DNA of 64,000 nt from Geoanaerobacter sp964528055 (GTDB taxonomy: Bacteria > Desulfobacterota > Desulfuromonadia > Geobacterales > DSM-12255). Position numbers and translations under genes: made by a program. This document shows, in pieces, positions 1-8,264 of the stretch. The DNA lies in assembly GCA_964528055.1 (NCBI GenBank), contig CAZGQM010000011.1, positions 1 to 64,000 of the forward strand. The letters run 5' to 3'. Each line of letters opens with the position of its first letter. Positions within the stretch are counted from its first letter, which is position 1. The notes under the pieces are model-generated. The model was not told the origin of the DNA. It saw only the letters and a list, made by a program, of their open reading frames with translations, and searched no databases.

Positions 1-121
1 ACAACCCGACCTTTTTCCATCCCAGGTGCGGGACCGCAACAAAGAGATAGGCGACAAAGAAGGCGAACACATACGGCCGCATGGTGACAGTCCCTACGGC
101 AATCCTGACAAACTCTTCCAT
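1..121 (-). CDS. N-terminal fragment of a membrane protein, cut by the window edge
   Basis: An ATG at 121 (reading left) is preceded by AGGAG with a 7-base spacer, and the frame stays open to the window edge, giving 40 residues. The start MEEFVRIAVGTVTMRPYVF is followed by a hydrophobic stretch that looks like a first membrane helix (about residues 15-33). The short RPYVF-type beginning resembles the start of DUF422 carotenoid-biosynthesis-like membrane proteins, but 40 residues are too few to be sure. It lies 173 bases downstream of mlaD on the same strand. That the fragment is coding is likely; the family is a guess. Confidence 0.5.
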   Translation of the reverse strand, partial: MEEFVRIAVGTVTMRPYVFAFFVAYLFVAVPHLGWKKVGL

Positions 122-142
122 TTCCAGGCTCCTAAAAGGTAA

Positions 143-158
143 TGGCGCCTAAGCGCCA
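143..158. repeat. Short perfect hairpin between mlaD and the left-edge gene
   Basis: TGGCGC and GCGCCA flank a 4-base loop (CTAA). There is no T-run on either side, so it is not a convincing intrinsic terminator. It sits just upstream of the ribosome binding site of the left-edge gene, so it may be a leader structure or chance. The rest of 122-294 shows nothing further. Confidence 0.3.
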
Positions 159-294
159 AGAAAAGTAACGATAAAAACAGGGGGCGTGGAATTATTGCAA
201 GATAAAGGCTGTTAATGAATTGCGCGGAGACGTACTTTTGTAGCCGCACATGCAAGGCCGAACTGTTCCGAGAGATGGTGGTAACATCACGCTC

Positions 295-1365
295 TCAAAA
301 CAGGGTCCCGACAATGCTCCCTATCACAGAGATCGGGCCACTATCCCCAAGTCCCTCGGCAGCTTTTTCGACCTTCTTCATGGTAGCGGTAGTGTCCCGA
401 TAGAGTTTGTCCTCGTTCACCAGCTTGCCGAGGGTCCCCTGACCATCATTTATTTTTCGGGTAATATCTTTCAGGTTCTTTGAGGTCTCACGCAAGTCGG
501 TGTACAGAAGATCCTCGTTGACGAGCTTACCGATGGTACCATCACCACGGTTGATCTTGCCGGCGATCTCCTTGATATCCTTGAAGCCGGCTGACATCTC
601 GTTCACTCCATCCTTTAGGCCTGTAATCGCGCTCTTTGCTTCAACATAGAGGGACTCGTCGTTCACAAGCTTGCCCAAAGTACCTTCTCCCTTGTCGATC
701 TTGCCCGAAACGCTCTTTATGCTGACAATTGCCTCATTCGCATTACTGTACAGGGCCTTGTCATTGAGAAGCATTGCCAGTGAGCCGTCCCCCCTGTCGA
801 TCTTCGCTGTGATGCTGTTGAGATTGGCAATCGAGTTACGCAGGTTTCCCCGATTGTCATCCAGAATGGCGGCTATCTTGTGCATAACCTCATTCTGGTT
901 TCGGTTCAGTTCATTTATTAATACCTTGGCATCCTTTGTGAGGGCGCTGACGTCGTCAACGATAATGTCGATATTGGCAACATCCTTGCCAGTCACCGTA
1001 CTTCCCGGCTCAAGAATCGGCTCTGCGGGCGAACCGAGCGACAGCCCCAGAAACTGCCCTCCGAGCAGATTGGTAAGTCTGAGACCGGCCACGGTATCTT
1101 TCTTTATCGCTGTACCGGGCTCGACCTCAAAATCGATCTGCACCCTGTCGCTGAGAACTCTCACCTGCTTGATCTTTCCCACATCAACACCGACTAGCTT
1201 AACCGGATCACCCACTTTAAGTCCGGTTACACTCCCCAGGAATGTCTTGTAGGGAACCTTCTTCTTTAATGGATTCCATTTCTCCCCGGTCTCGAGCATC
1301 ACACCCAGAATTACGATGGATATAACGAAAAACAGCCCAACCTTTCTTTCAACTGTCATTGGCAT
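295..1365 (-). CDS. mlaD: MlaD/MCE-family phospholipid-transport substrate-binding protein
   Basis: 356 residues. It has one N-terminal membrane helix (about 8-28) followed by an MCE domain (about 36-115), the arrangement of MlaD-type proteins that hold lipid for an ABC transporter in the inner membrane. The long C-terminal part carries four copies of a repeat, near residues 189, 223, 272 and 305, with the core G-x-G-[ST]-[LI]-x-x-L-[LV]-N-[DE]-x-x-L-Y. These probably extend the coiled periplasmic tail. AAGGAG lies 11 bases upstream of the ATG. The gene follows mlaE by 24 bases. The partner ATPase (MlaF) is not between or beside them in this window. Confidence 0.85.
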   Translation of the reverse strand: MPMTVERKVGLFFVISIVILGVMLETGEKWNPLKKKVPYKTFLGSVTGLKVGDPVKLVGVDVGKIKQVRVLSDRVQIDFEVEPGTAIKKDTVAGLRLTNLLGGQFLGLSLGSPAEPILEPGSTVTGKDVANIDIIVDDVSALTKDAKVLINELNRNQNEVMHKIAAILDDNRGNLRNSIANLNSITAKIDRGDGSLAMLLNDKALYSNANEAIVSIKSVSGKIDKGEGTLGKLVNDESLYVEAKSAITGLKDGVNEMSAGFKDIKEIAGKINRGDGTIGKLVNEDLLYTDLRETSKNLKDITRKINDGQGTLGKLVNEDKLYRDTTATMKKVEKAAEGLGDSGPISVIGSIVGTLF

Positions 1366-1389
1366 TTGGTTCGGTCTCCTTCTTTTTCC

Positions 1390-2166
1390 TTACATCAGAA
1401 TGCGAGTCAGAATGTAATCTGCAACAAGAACCATCATAAATGAGAGCACCACCGAGCGGGTAGTGGAACGTCCGATGCCACGCGCACCGCCGGAGGTTTT
1501 AAACCCGACGTAGCAGCATACCAGCGCAATGATCCCCCCGAACACGACCGACTTGATCAGGCCGTTTGCAATTTCTCGCAGCTTAAGCGCAGCGGTGAGG
1601 CTGTCGTAATAGGTGGCGTATGATACGAAAATTTTCGGATGGAGGTCGCTGATAACCGCTCCACCGATTATACCGACAAAGTCAACAAAAATGGTCAGCG
1701 CTGGCACACATACCAGACATGCGATCATCCTCGGCATGGCAAGATAGCGTACCGGGTTTATATCCAGAGTCCTTAAGGCATCTATCTCCTCATAGACCTT
1801 CATTACCCCTATCTCAGCCGCCATCGCAGACCCTGCCCGACCTGCAACGAGGAAGCTGGTCATGACCGGCCCGAGTTCACGTACCATTGAGTGGCCCACT
1901 ATTGCGCCAATAATGGTCTGGCTACCGTACTTGTTGAGCTCTACGCCGGTGTTCAGGGCCAGCACCATCCCAACGAAAAAGGCCATAACACCCGCTACGG
2001 GGAGGGTCTCGTAACCGATAATGGATATCTGCACCAGAATGCTCTGGAGATTCCTTGGCGCCTCCTTGAAAAAATATATGGTCTGCCCCAGAAGGATCAG
2101 GGTTTCACCGACTATCTCCTGAAAGTAGATAAGCCGTCGTCCGATGGCATCCAAGAGTCTGTTCAA
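1390..2166 (-). CDS. mlaE: MlaE-family ABC transporter permease
   Basis: 258 residues, the normal length of the MlaE permease, with several hydrophobic segments and the conserved stretch GPVMTSFLVAGRAGSAMAAE. It should be the inner-membrane permease of an Mla-type phospholipid transporter. I place the start at a TTG (2166). GGAGG lies 6 bases upstream, and the TTG overlaps the TGA of the preceding gene as TTGA, which implies translational coupling. An in-frame ATG at 2229 would give a 67-base overlap and an atypical N-terminus, so I reject it. mlaD follows directly. Confidence 0.88.
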   Translation of the reverse strand: MNRLLDAIGRRLIYFQEIVGETLILLGQTIYFFKEAPRNLQSILVQISIIGYETLPVAGVMAFFVGMVLALNTGVELNKYGSQTIIGAIVGHSMVRELGPVMTSFLVAGRAGSAMAAEIGVMKVYEEIDALRTLDINPVRYLAMPRMIACLVCVPALTIFVDFVGIIGGAVISDLHPKIFVSYATYYDSLTAALKLREIANGLIKSVVFGGIIALVCCYVGFKTSGGARGIGRSTTRSVVLSFMMVLVADYILTRILM

Positions 2167-3680
2167 GATCCACCTCCCGCTGCGGCTGGGGTATGGATAC
2201 CATTCTTTCCGGTCGCCTGATCTCCCCAACCGAAACCAAACGGCAGCCAGAGGAGATGCAGCTTCTTCCTGTTGCCATCACTCCTGTAACGGACCAGCCC
2301 TTTCAGGATGCTCATATCGGCACCCCCGGTTTCGCCACGATAACCAATTAAAGGATACAACTCATAGGCTAGGGAATTGCCGCGAGTTTCGTGCCAGTAG
2401 AGGTTCCAGAGGAAAGAAGCCATTGAATCACCGTTGTCTGTCCATCTCTGCTGGTAGATACGCCAGAGTGGAGCCCAGATATGTTCGATCCCGTCCCGAT
2501 CCAGGATCGGTTCAAGCGGTGCAGGAAAGGAAATTGTTTTAACACCTCTAGTATCCCGGTTGTAGACAAACAAAGGCCAGAGAGTGGTTCTGCGCCTTTC
2601 GGTGCCGTCCTTGGGCCATCGTTCGCGACTGTCGATGTAGAGGAAATAGAATAGACGTTCCCGCTCCCGTTCAAAGGCGTCGGATGTGAGGGAGTCACGC
2701 CGGTAAAGCGGCCAGAGATACCAATTCCTGCTGCTCTCTTTCCTCTCCTCGTTGTAATAAAAGGGGAGAAAGCTGTCTACCCGCCTCTCTTCACCCCGGA
2801 CCGTCCAACAGAAGGGCCAGACGTAATCCCGTTCGGTCTCCTTACGAGAACGATCCTCACTGTACCCGAAAAAAGGCCAGAGATAGCTTCGAGCTGTTAT
2901 GTCGCGAGAATCGGTTGACGCATACAAAGGGAAGAGAAGTAGCTTCTCGGTTGGGTTTTCCGTGTCGAGCCCTGTCTGACTTGTCAGAAAAAAGGGCCAT
3001 AAGACGAAGCGTTTGCGGTAGACCCCTTCTTTGGTCGACTGCCCGTAGAGAGGCCAGAAATGAAAACCTGATTCACGTTCCCCTTCGATAGTATTAATGA
3101 AGGGGTAAAGGTAGTTACGCGAGGTTGTCCCCTTTTTAACTGTGCTGCCGTACAGAGGAAAGAGGAAAAAATGATACTCGTCACGCCAGAACCGTTCATA
3201 TATGTTTCCATAGAGCGGAAAAATCGAGGTGTATGCTCCGTATTTCTTCGACATCCCTTTGATGAAAAAGGGGAAGAACATGGAATCCTGTTCCTTCACT
3301 TCAGGCTCGTCCTTGCGAAAACTGTTTATCTGAAACAGCTGAAGAACCTGTAATCGAGAGGCTTCGGGCGTTGAGTCCTTGGAGGCAAGAGGGTAAAGGT
3401 AGTCCGTGAACGCACTTTGCTGGGTTTCGCGCGAAGTGCGGTAAAAGAGCGGTCGGAATGCGAGCAGCTGCTCATCACGCTGCGTCTGCATCTTGAAAAG
3501 AGGCCCAAGAATCCCCAGATTGCTGAACCCTTCTTGAGGACTCTCGCGGTAGTCGATAAGCGGCCAGAGGGTAAAGGATCTCCCCACACCGGCGTCACCA
3601 TTGCTATCCTCGCACCAACCGGGGATCGCCGTCAGGAGGTAGCTCCAAAACACCATGAATGCCGCAATCGCTCGTATCAT
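2163..3680 (-). CDS. Exported protein built of about 16-18 aromatic W/F-P-L/F-Y repeats, function unknown
   Basis: About 505 residues. A hydrophobic N-terminal segment ending near PGWC looks like a signal peptide, so the protein is probably exported. The mature part is a chain of short aromatic-proline motifs (LWPLY, LFPLY, LWPFF, FWPLY, VWPFC, FLPFY) about every 18-20 residues, separated by charged turns rich in R, E, D, S and T. This suggests a repeated beta-strand-and-turn fold such as a barrel or propeller; that is inference. Its stop overlaps the mlaE start, linking it to the lipid-transport operon. I prefer the ATG at 3680 because the promoter match at 3715-3742 leaves almost no leader for the alternative ATG at 3698. 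I do not recognise a named family. Confidence 0.75.
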   Translation of the reverse strand: MIRAIAAFMVFWSYLLTAIPGWCEDSNGDAGVGRSFTLWPLIDYRESPQEGFSNLGILGPLFKMQTQRDEQLLAFRPLFYRTSRETQQSAFTDYLYPLASKDSTPEASRLQVLQLFQINSFRKDEPEVKEQDSMFFPFFIKGMSKKYGAYTSIFPLYGNIYERFWRDEYHFFLFPLYGSTVKKGTTSRNYLYPFINTIEGERESGFHFWPLYGQSTKEGVYRKRFVLWPFFLTSQTGLDTENPTEKLLLFPLYASTDSRDITARSYLWPFFGYSEDRSRKETERDYVWPFCWTVRGEERRVDSFLPFYYNEERKESSRNWYLWPLYRRDSLTSDAFERERERLFYFLYIDSRERWPKDGTERRRTTLWPLFVYNRDTRGVKTISFPAPLEPILDRDGIEHIWAPLWRIYQQRWTDNGDSMASFLWNLYWHETRGNSLAYELYPLIGYRGETGGADMSILKGLVRYRSDGNRKKLHLLWLPFGFGWGDQATGKNGIHTPAAAGGGS

Positions 3681-3714
3681 ACCCTTCGCTTCCCCCATCC
3701 AGTGCCCCGTGAAT

Positions 3715-3742
3715 ATTATGCCCGGCTAACAGGCAACGTCAA
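3715..3742 (-). promoter_or_regulatory. Sigma-70-type promoter for the repeat protein-mlaE-mlaD operon
   Basis: On the minus strand TTGACG (3737-3742) and CATAAT (3715-3720) are separated by 16 bases, each matching 5 of 6 consensus positions. The predicted start lies near 3708. A second possible promoter lies upstream: TTGACA at 3784-3789 with TATATG at 3760-3765, 18-base spacer. Confidence 0.55.
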
Positions 3743-3817
3743 CCAAAAACAGAAAAAACCATATAACTGTGCTAAGATGCAATTGTCAATATCACTCTTT
3801 CATAAGGCAAACATTAC

Positions 3818-4501
3818 ATGACCATCGATTGGACCACTATCGACACCGTCCTTTTGGACATGGACGGCACTCTCCTGGATCGACACTTCGACGACCACTT
3901 CTGGCTGGAGCATCTGCCGCGCGCCTGGAGCAAAAAGCACCACGTTCCACTGGAAGAGTCAAAGTCAAAGCTCTATGCAATGTTCCGGGCCCAGGAGAGG
4001 ACCCTTAACTGGACTGATCTCGATTACTGGTCCTGCCAGCTCGGCATTGACATCCCGATGCTCAAGAGAGAAGTGGAACACCTTATCGCCGTACATCCAG
4101 GTGTGGTGGAATTCCTCACCTTTCTCAGCCAACAGAACAAGGAGATCTGGCTGGTTACCAATGCACACGGCAAGACCCTTGATCTGAAGTTGCGAAAAAC
4201 CAGGATCGGTCCATACTTCACCGGCATTGTCTCAGCCCACGACCTTGGACTGCCGAAGGAAGAGGTCGCCTTCTGGGGGAAGCTTCAGAGGAAGATCCCC
4301 TTTGACCCTGAACGAACCATGCTTGGCGAAGACAGCGAAACAAACCTCGGCACCGCCCGCAAGTTCGGCATACGGTACCTGGTCTACGTCAGCCGTTTCA
4401 GCTCAACTGTCACGCCAATCCCCTCCCCCTCCTATACATCAATCCACTACTTCACCCAGTTGATTCCGGTATATGGTTCATTGATCGTGCAGCCGGTCTG
4501 A
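3818..4501 (+). CDS. yrfG: HAD-family nucleotidase, YrfG-like (GMP/IMP phosphatase)
   Basis: 227 residues. HAD motif I is clear as LDMDGTLLD near residues 13-21, motif II as LVTNAHG, and the last motif as GEDSETNLGTA (the D-S of the metal site). The order of conserved blocks, including the TLNWTDLDYWS region and the FGIRY block, follows E. coli YrfG, which dephosphorylates GMP and IMP. It is a single gene, divergent from the repeat protein-mla operon and convergent with hom, from which a strong hairpin separates it. AAGG lies about 10 bases before the ATG. The HAD fold is certain; the substrate is inferred from resemblance. Confidence 0.8.
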   Translation: MTIDWTTIDTVLLDMDGTLLDRHFDDHFWLEHLPRAWSKKHHVPLEESKSKLYAMFRAQERTLNWTDLDYWSCQLGIDIPMLKREVEHLIAVHPGVVEFLTFLSQQNKEIWLVTNAHGKTLDLKLRKTRIGPYFTGIVSAHDLGLPKEEVAFWGKLQRKIPFDPERTMLGEDSETNLGTARKFGIRYLVYVSRFSSTVTPIPSPSYTSIHYFTQLIPVYGSLIVQPV

Positions 4502-4503
4502 AA

Positions 4504-4540
4504 CGAGAAAAGGCTCCCATTCCAAAGGAGCCTTTTCTCG
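4504..4540. terminator. Bidirectional intrinsic terminator between yrfG-like gene and hom
   Basis: A perfect 14-bp stem (CGAGAAAAGGCTCC and its complement) with a 9-base loop. The A- and T-rich lower stem gives a U-rich 3' side in both directions. It lies between two convergent genes, 3 bases after one stop and 23 bases beyond the other. Confidence 0.85.
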
Positions 4541-4563
4541 CAAATCTATTCAAAGGTTCATCC

Positions 4564-5877
4564 CTACTCCAGATTATCCTCAATCCGGATCAGATTGCTC
4601 TTCTCGCGGATCATATCGCTGAATCCATCGATAGCTGCCAGGGCGTTGCGCACGTCCTGCTCCCGCGCCTCATGGGTCATTATGACAATGGGTACAGATT
4701 CCTGGGCGCTACGGTGGGTCTGGATCATCGATTCAATGCTGATGCCGTTCTTTCCGAGTTCGCCGGCAATCCGCGCAAGCACGCCCGGTTTGTCTGCCAC
4801 ACTGAAACGGATGTAGTATTTGCTGATGATATCTCCGATCGGTTTCACCGGCAGAGTAACGACGTTCTCATCCAGATAGCCGAGTGGTGCGGTCCTGCGG
4901 GCTGCACCGGCAAGGATGGAGCGAGAAACCTCGATCACGTCACCCACAACGGCGCTTGCAGTAGGATCCATGCCAGCCCCGCGTCCGATGAACATGACCG
5001 GACCTACAAAGTCGCCCGTCAGACGTATCGAGTTGAAGACACCATCCACATCTGCAATCGGGTGCCCGACAGGGATCATGGTCGGGTGAACGCGGATCTC
5101 CACCTGCCCGTTGTCGCGCTTGCCAATTGCCAGCAGTTTTATCTTGTATCCGAAATCCCTGGCAAAGTTTATATCAAGAGCAGAAACAGCGCTTATCCCT
5201 TCAGTGTAGATATCCTTGAACTCCACACGCGTACCGAAGCAGAGCGATGCAAGCAGACTGATCTTGTGGGCGGTGTCGATCCCCTCTATGTCAAAGGTCG
5301 GGTCGGCCTCAGCGTAGCCCAGCTCCTGTGCGGTCTTCAGGACAGCTGTGAAATCGGCCCCCTCCTGAGTCATCCTGGTCAGGATGTAATTGCAGGTACC
5401 GTTCAGTATCCCGAGCACCGTGCCAAAGTTGTTTGCAGCCAGGTTACCCTTAATGGAGGAGAGCACCGGAATGCCCCCCCCAACTGCAGCCTCATACAGC
5501 ACCTCAACACCGCGCCTGGCGGCTGCAGCAAAGATCTCCTCACCATGCAGCGCCAGCAGGGCCTTATTGGCGGTGACTACATGCTTCCCATGCTCAATGG
5601 CGCGCAGCACAAAGGTCTTCGCAGGCTCGTAGCCGCCTATCAGCTCGATGACAATGGCGATCTCAGGGTCGCAGAGCACCTCATCGGGATTGCCTGTAAG
5701 TACCCCTTCCGGAAGCGCGATACCGCGGTCTGTAGTAGTGTCCAGGTCTGCTATCTTCTTCAAGACCAGTTTTGACCCGGTCTTCTCCTCTATAAGCTTT
5801 CCGTTTTTCAGAAGCAGCTTCGCAGCACCGGCACCTACCGTACCGAAACCGACCAGGCCGATATTGATTTCATCCAT
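4564..5877 (-). CDS. hom: Homoserine dehydrogenase with C-terminal ACT domain
   Basis: 437 residues. It reduces aspartate semialdehyde to homoserine, the branch step to threonine and methionine. The N-terminal NAD(P)-binding loop reads GLVGFGTVG. The catalytic domain includes GILNGTCNYILTRM and the E-A-D-P-T-x-D-x-x-G-x-D block. An ACT regulatory domain occupies about the last 85 residues and implies feedback control, usually by threonine. I start at the ATG at 5877, which has AGAGGA a few bases upstream; an upstream in-frame ATG (5892) lacks a ribosome binding site. It follows nusB by 110 bases on the same strand. Confidence 0.93.
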   Translation of the reverse strand: MDEINIGLVGFGTVGAGAAKLLLKNGKLIEEKTGSKLVLKKIADLDTTTDRGIALPEGVLTGNPDEVLCDPEIAIVIELIGGYEPAKTFVLRAIEHGKHVVTANKALLALHGEEIFAAAARRGVEVLYEAAVGGGIPVLSSIKGNLAANNFGTVLGILNGTCNYILTRMTQEGADFTAVLKTAQELGYAEADPTFDIEGIDTAHKISLLASLCFGTRVEFKDIYTEGISAVSALDINFARDFGYKIKLLAIGKRDNGQVEIRVHPTMIPVGHPIADVDGVFNSIRLTGDFVGPVMFIGRGAGMDPTASAVVGDVIEVSRSILAGAARRTAPLGYLDENVVTLPVKPIGDIISKYYIRFSVADKPGVLARIAGELGKNGISIESMIQTHRSAQESVPIVIMTHEAREQDVRNALAAIDGFSDMIREKSNLIRIEDNLE

Positions 5878-5987
5878 ATAGTCCTCTTGCATAGAGATAT
5901 AAAAAACAAATTCATTCTGAAACAGCAGATGATCAAAGATACTCTCTGTTTAAGACTGTATCTGCGATAACCTGCGTGCATCAGTAG

Positions 5988-6422
5988 TCAAGCATATGTA
6001 ATTCCGTCACTAGCCTTCTCGGGGAGTGCTGCAGCGATCTCGTCGAGGATGCCGTTCACAAAGGCTGGTGAATCTTCGCTGCCAAACTTCTTGGCAATCT
6101 CGATAGCCTCATTTATGGTAACATTCTTTGGGACATCCTGCCGATGTAGTAACTCGAAAGCCGCCAGCCGGAGGATATTCAGGTCTACCTTGGCCATTCT
6201 CGTAAGCGACCAGTTTCGGGATTTCTCCTTGATAAGCCGGTCAAGTTCGATGCGGTTAGCCGCTACTCCTGTCACCAGCTCGTCGGTGAACTCCCTGATA
6301 CCCTTTGGCGCTCGCTGTCCATCCCAGAAGAGACGAAGCCCTATCTGTACATCCACTGGATTGACATCCAGGGCGTACAGAGCCTGCAGTGCGAGCTCCC
6401 GCCCTTCTCGGCGAGCTCCCAC
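5988..6422 (-). CDS. nusB: Transcription antitermination protein NusB
   Basis: 144 residues of the NusB family, which binds boxA RNA with S10 (NusE) during rRNA antitermination. It shows the typical start (RREGRELALQALYALD) and the block VDLNILRLAAFELL, followed by VPKNVTINEAIEIAKKFG. The start is GTG at 6422 and shares one base with the ribH stop (TAGTG), so the genes are coupled. The ribH-nusB pair is a common bacterial arrangement. Confidence 0.95.
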   Translation of the reverse strand: MGARREGRELALQALYALDVNPVDVQIGLRLFWDGQRAPKGIREFTDELVTGVAANRIELDRLIKEKSRNWSLTRMAKVDLNILRLAAFELLHRQDVPKNVTINEAIEIAKKFGSEDSPAFVNGILDEIAAALPEKASDGITYA

Positions 6423-6889
6423 TATTTAAGCCCCTTGAGCAGGTTTACCGATTCTATGGCAGTCACTGCTGCATCGAAACCCTTGTTGCCGGCCTTTGTG
6501 CCTGCACGCTCCACAGCCTGCTCTATGGTATCGGTAGTGAGCACCCCAAAGGCAATGGGAAGACCGGCCTTAAGGGAGACTTGGGCAACCCCCTTGGAGA
6601 CCTCGGAAGCCACGTAGTCAAAATGGGGAGTAGAGCCACGGATAACCGCCCCAAGACAGATCAGGGCATCATAACTGCCGGACTCAGCCATGACCTTGGC
6701 GGCCAGCGGGATCTCGAACGCGCCGGGTACGCGGGCCACTGTTATGGAACTGTCATCCGCACCATGGCGGATAAGAGCATCCAACGCCCCTTCCAACAGA
6801 CGCTCTGCAATGAAGCTGTTGAAACGCCCGACCACGACACCAAACTTCAGCCCCTTAGCATCCAGATTTCCTTCAATGAATTTTGGCAT
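6422..6889 (-). CDS. ribH: 6,7-dimethyl-8-ribityllumazine synthase
   Basis: 155 residues, full family length. It condenses the ribityl-aminouracil intermediate with dihydroxybutanone phosphate, the penultimate step of riboflavin synthesis. Recognised by GRFNSFIAERLLEGA, VPGAFEIPLAAK, CLGAVIRGSTPHFDYV (active-site region) and GVLTTDTIEQA. GGAG lies 5 bases upstream of the ATG. It sits between ribBA (14-base gap) and nusB (1-base overlap) in one operon. Confidence 0.96.
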   Translation of the reverse strand: MPKFIEGNLDAKGLKFGVVVGRFNSFIAERLLEGALDALIRHGADDSSITVARVPGAFEIPLAAKVMAESGSYDALICLGAVIRGSTPHFDYVASEVSKGVAQVSLKAGLPIAFGVLTTDTIEQAVERAGTKAGNKGFDAAVTAIESVNLLKGLK

Positions 6890-6903
6890 ATCGACTCCAG
6901 TAC

Positions 6904-8109
6904 CTAAACATTTTCTATCAGATGTCCCATCTTATCCCGCTTCGTCTTCAGATACTCTCTATTACTCTTTGTAGGTTCCACCTCAATGGGGACCCTTTCG
7001 ACGATATTGATCCCATATCCTTCCAGACCAACGATTTTCTTGGGATTGTTTGTCATAAGGCGGATTTTCTTAATTCCCAAGTTGACCAGGATCTGTGCTC
7101 CGATTCCATAGTCTCTCAGATCTGCCTTGAATCCGAGTGCGAGATTTGCCTCTACCGTATCTTGCCCTTCGTCCTGGAGGGCGTAGGCCTTGAGCTTGTT
7201 GATAAGGCCAATGCCGCGCCCTTCCTGGCGCATGTAGAGTATGACCCCCATCCCCTCGCGCCCGATCATCTCCATGGAGGCATGAAGCTGGTCCGAACAG
7301 TCGCAGCGGCGGCTTCCGAAGACGTCCCCGGTCAGGCACTCGGAGTGTACCCTTACCAGTACCGGCAGGTCGCCACGGATATCACCCTTGACAAGGGCCA
7401 GGTGTTCAAGTTTATCGATGTCGTTTTCAAAGGCAATGGCGTGAAAATCGCCTCCGAAACTGGTCGGCAACTTCACCTCTGCCGCCCTCCTCACCAGAGA
7501 CTCGTTCTTGAGACGATATGCCACAAGATCCGCCACGGTGCAGATCTTTATGCCATGCTCCTTGGCAAATTTCCTAAGCTCGGGAAGACGGGCCATGGTG
7601 CCGTCGTCGTTCATGATCTCGCAGATGACGCCGGCTGGTTTTAGACCAGCCAAGCGTGCCATATCAACGGAACCCTCGGTCTGACCGGCACGCACAAGTA
7701 CTCCGCCGGACTTTGCGCGGAGGGGAAAGATATGCCCGGGACGGGCCAGGTCCTCGGCTTTGCTGTTTTCGGCCACCGCGGTCAGGATAGTGTGGGCCCG
7801 GTCAGCTGCCGAGATGCCGGTGGTAACCCCCTTCTTGGCCTCGATGGAAACCGTAAAGGCAGTACCGAAAGAAGAGGTGTTGCTCGACACCATTAATGGC
7901 AGCCGGAGATGGTCGCACCGCTCTGCGGTCATGCTCAGACAGATCAGACCCCGACCGTACTTGGCCATGAAATTGATCGCCTCTGGGGTAACCGCCTCTG
8001 CCGCCATGGTCAGGTCACCTTCGTTCTCGCGGTCCTCGTCGTCGACCAGGATAACCATCTTACCCTGCCGGATATCTTCGATTGCATCTTCTATCTTTGC
8101 AACAGGCAT
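6904..8109 (-). CDS. ribBA: Bifunctional DHBP synthase / GTP cyclohydrolase II
   Basis: 401 residues, two enzymes in one chain. Residues 1-200 form the dihydroxybutanone phosphate synthase (VDDEDRENEGDL acidic loop, then the GHIFPLRAK block). Residues about 205-401 form GTP cyclohydrolase II with the zinc ligands in CLTGDVFGSRRCDC and the block RQEGRGIGL. It supplies both starting branches of riboflavin synthesis. GGGAG lies 7 bases upstream. The 155-base gap to ribE holds no gene that I can support. Confidence 0.96.
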   Translation of the reverse strand: MPVAKIEDAIEDIRQGKMVILVDDEDRENEGDLTMAAEAVTPEAINFMAKYGRGLICLSMTAERCDHLRLPLMVSSNTSSFGTAFTVSIEAKKGVTTGISAADRAHTILTAVAENSKAEDLARPGHIFPLRAKSGGVLVRAGQTEGSVDMARLAGLKPAGVICEIMNDDGTMARLPELRKFAKEHGIKICTVADLVAYRLKNESLVRRAAEVKLPTSFGGDFHAIAFENDIDKLEHLALVKGDIRGDLPVLVRVHSECLTGDVFGSRRCDCSDQLHASMEMIGREGMGVILYMRQEGRGIGLINKLKAYALQDEGQDTVEANLALGFKADLRDYGIGAQILVNLGIKKIRLMTNNPKKIVGLEGYGINIVERVPIEVEPTKSNREYLKTKRDKMGHLIENV

Positions 8110-8264
8110 TGCCTTACTCCCTATTCCAATTCCAGATCATGGCGCTATCATCAAAGGCTTCGTCTTCGACTCCTCAACGTACTATCATGTACGCCTTCGT
8201 AGCCTCAGCCCTCGCCACCTTGATTTCACCCTTGATTTATAATTCAATACAAAAGGTTGTTATC

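Noticed and set aside
2167..2229. Upstream extension of mlaE to ATG 2229
   Set aside because: It would overlap the preceding gene by 67 bases, while a TTG with GGAGG at ideal spacing gives the normal protein length.
4672..5775. Long open frame on the plus strand opposite hom
   Set aside because: It is antisense to a clear homoserine dehydrogenase, has no ribosome binding site and no recognisable domain; it mirrors the codon bias of hom.
8110..8264. Possible riboswitch, promoter or further heptad repeat between ribE and ribBA
   Set aside because: No FMN-riboswitch-like core is visible, no promoter boxes with good spacing were found, and the short repeats here do not keep a 7-base period.
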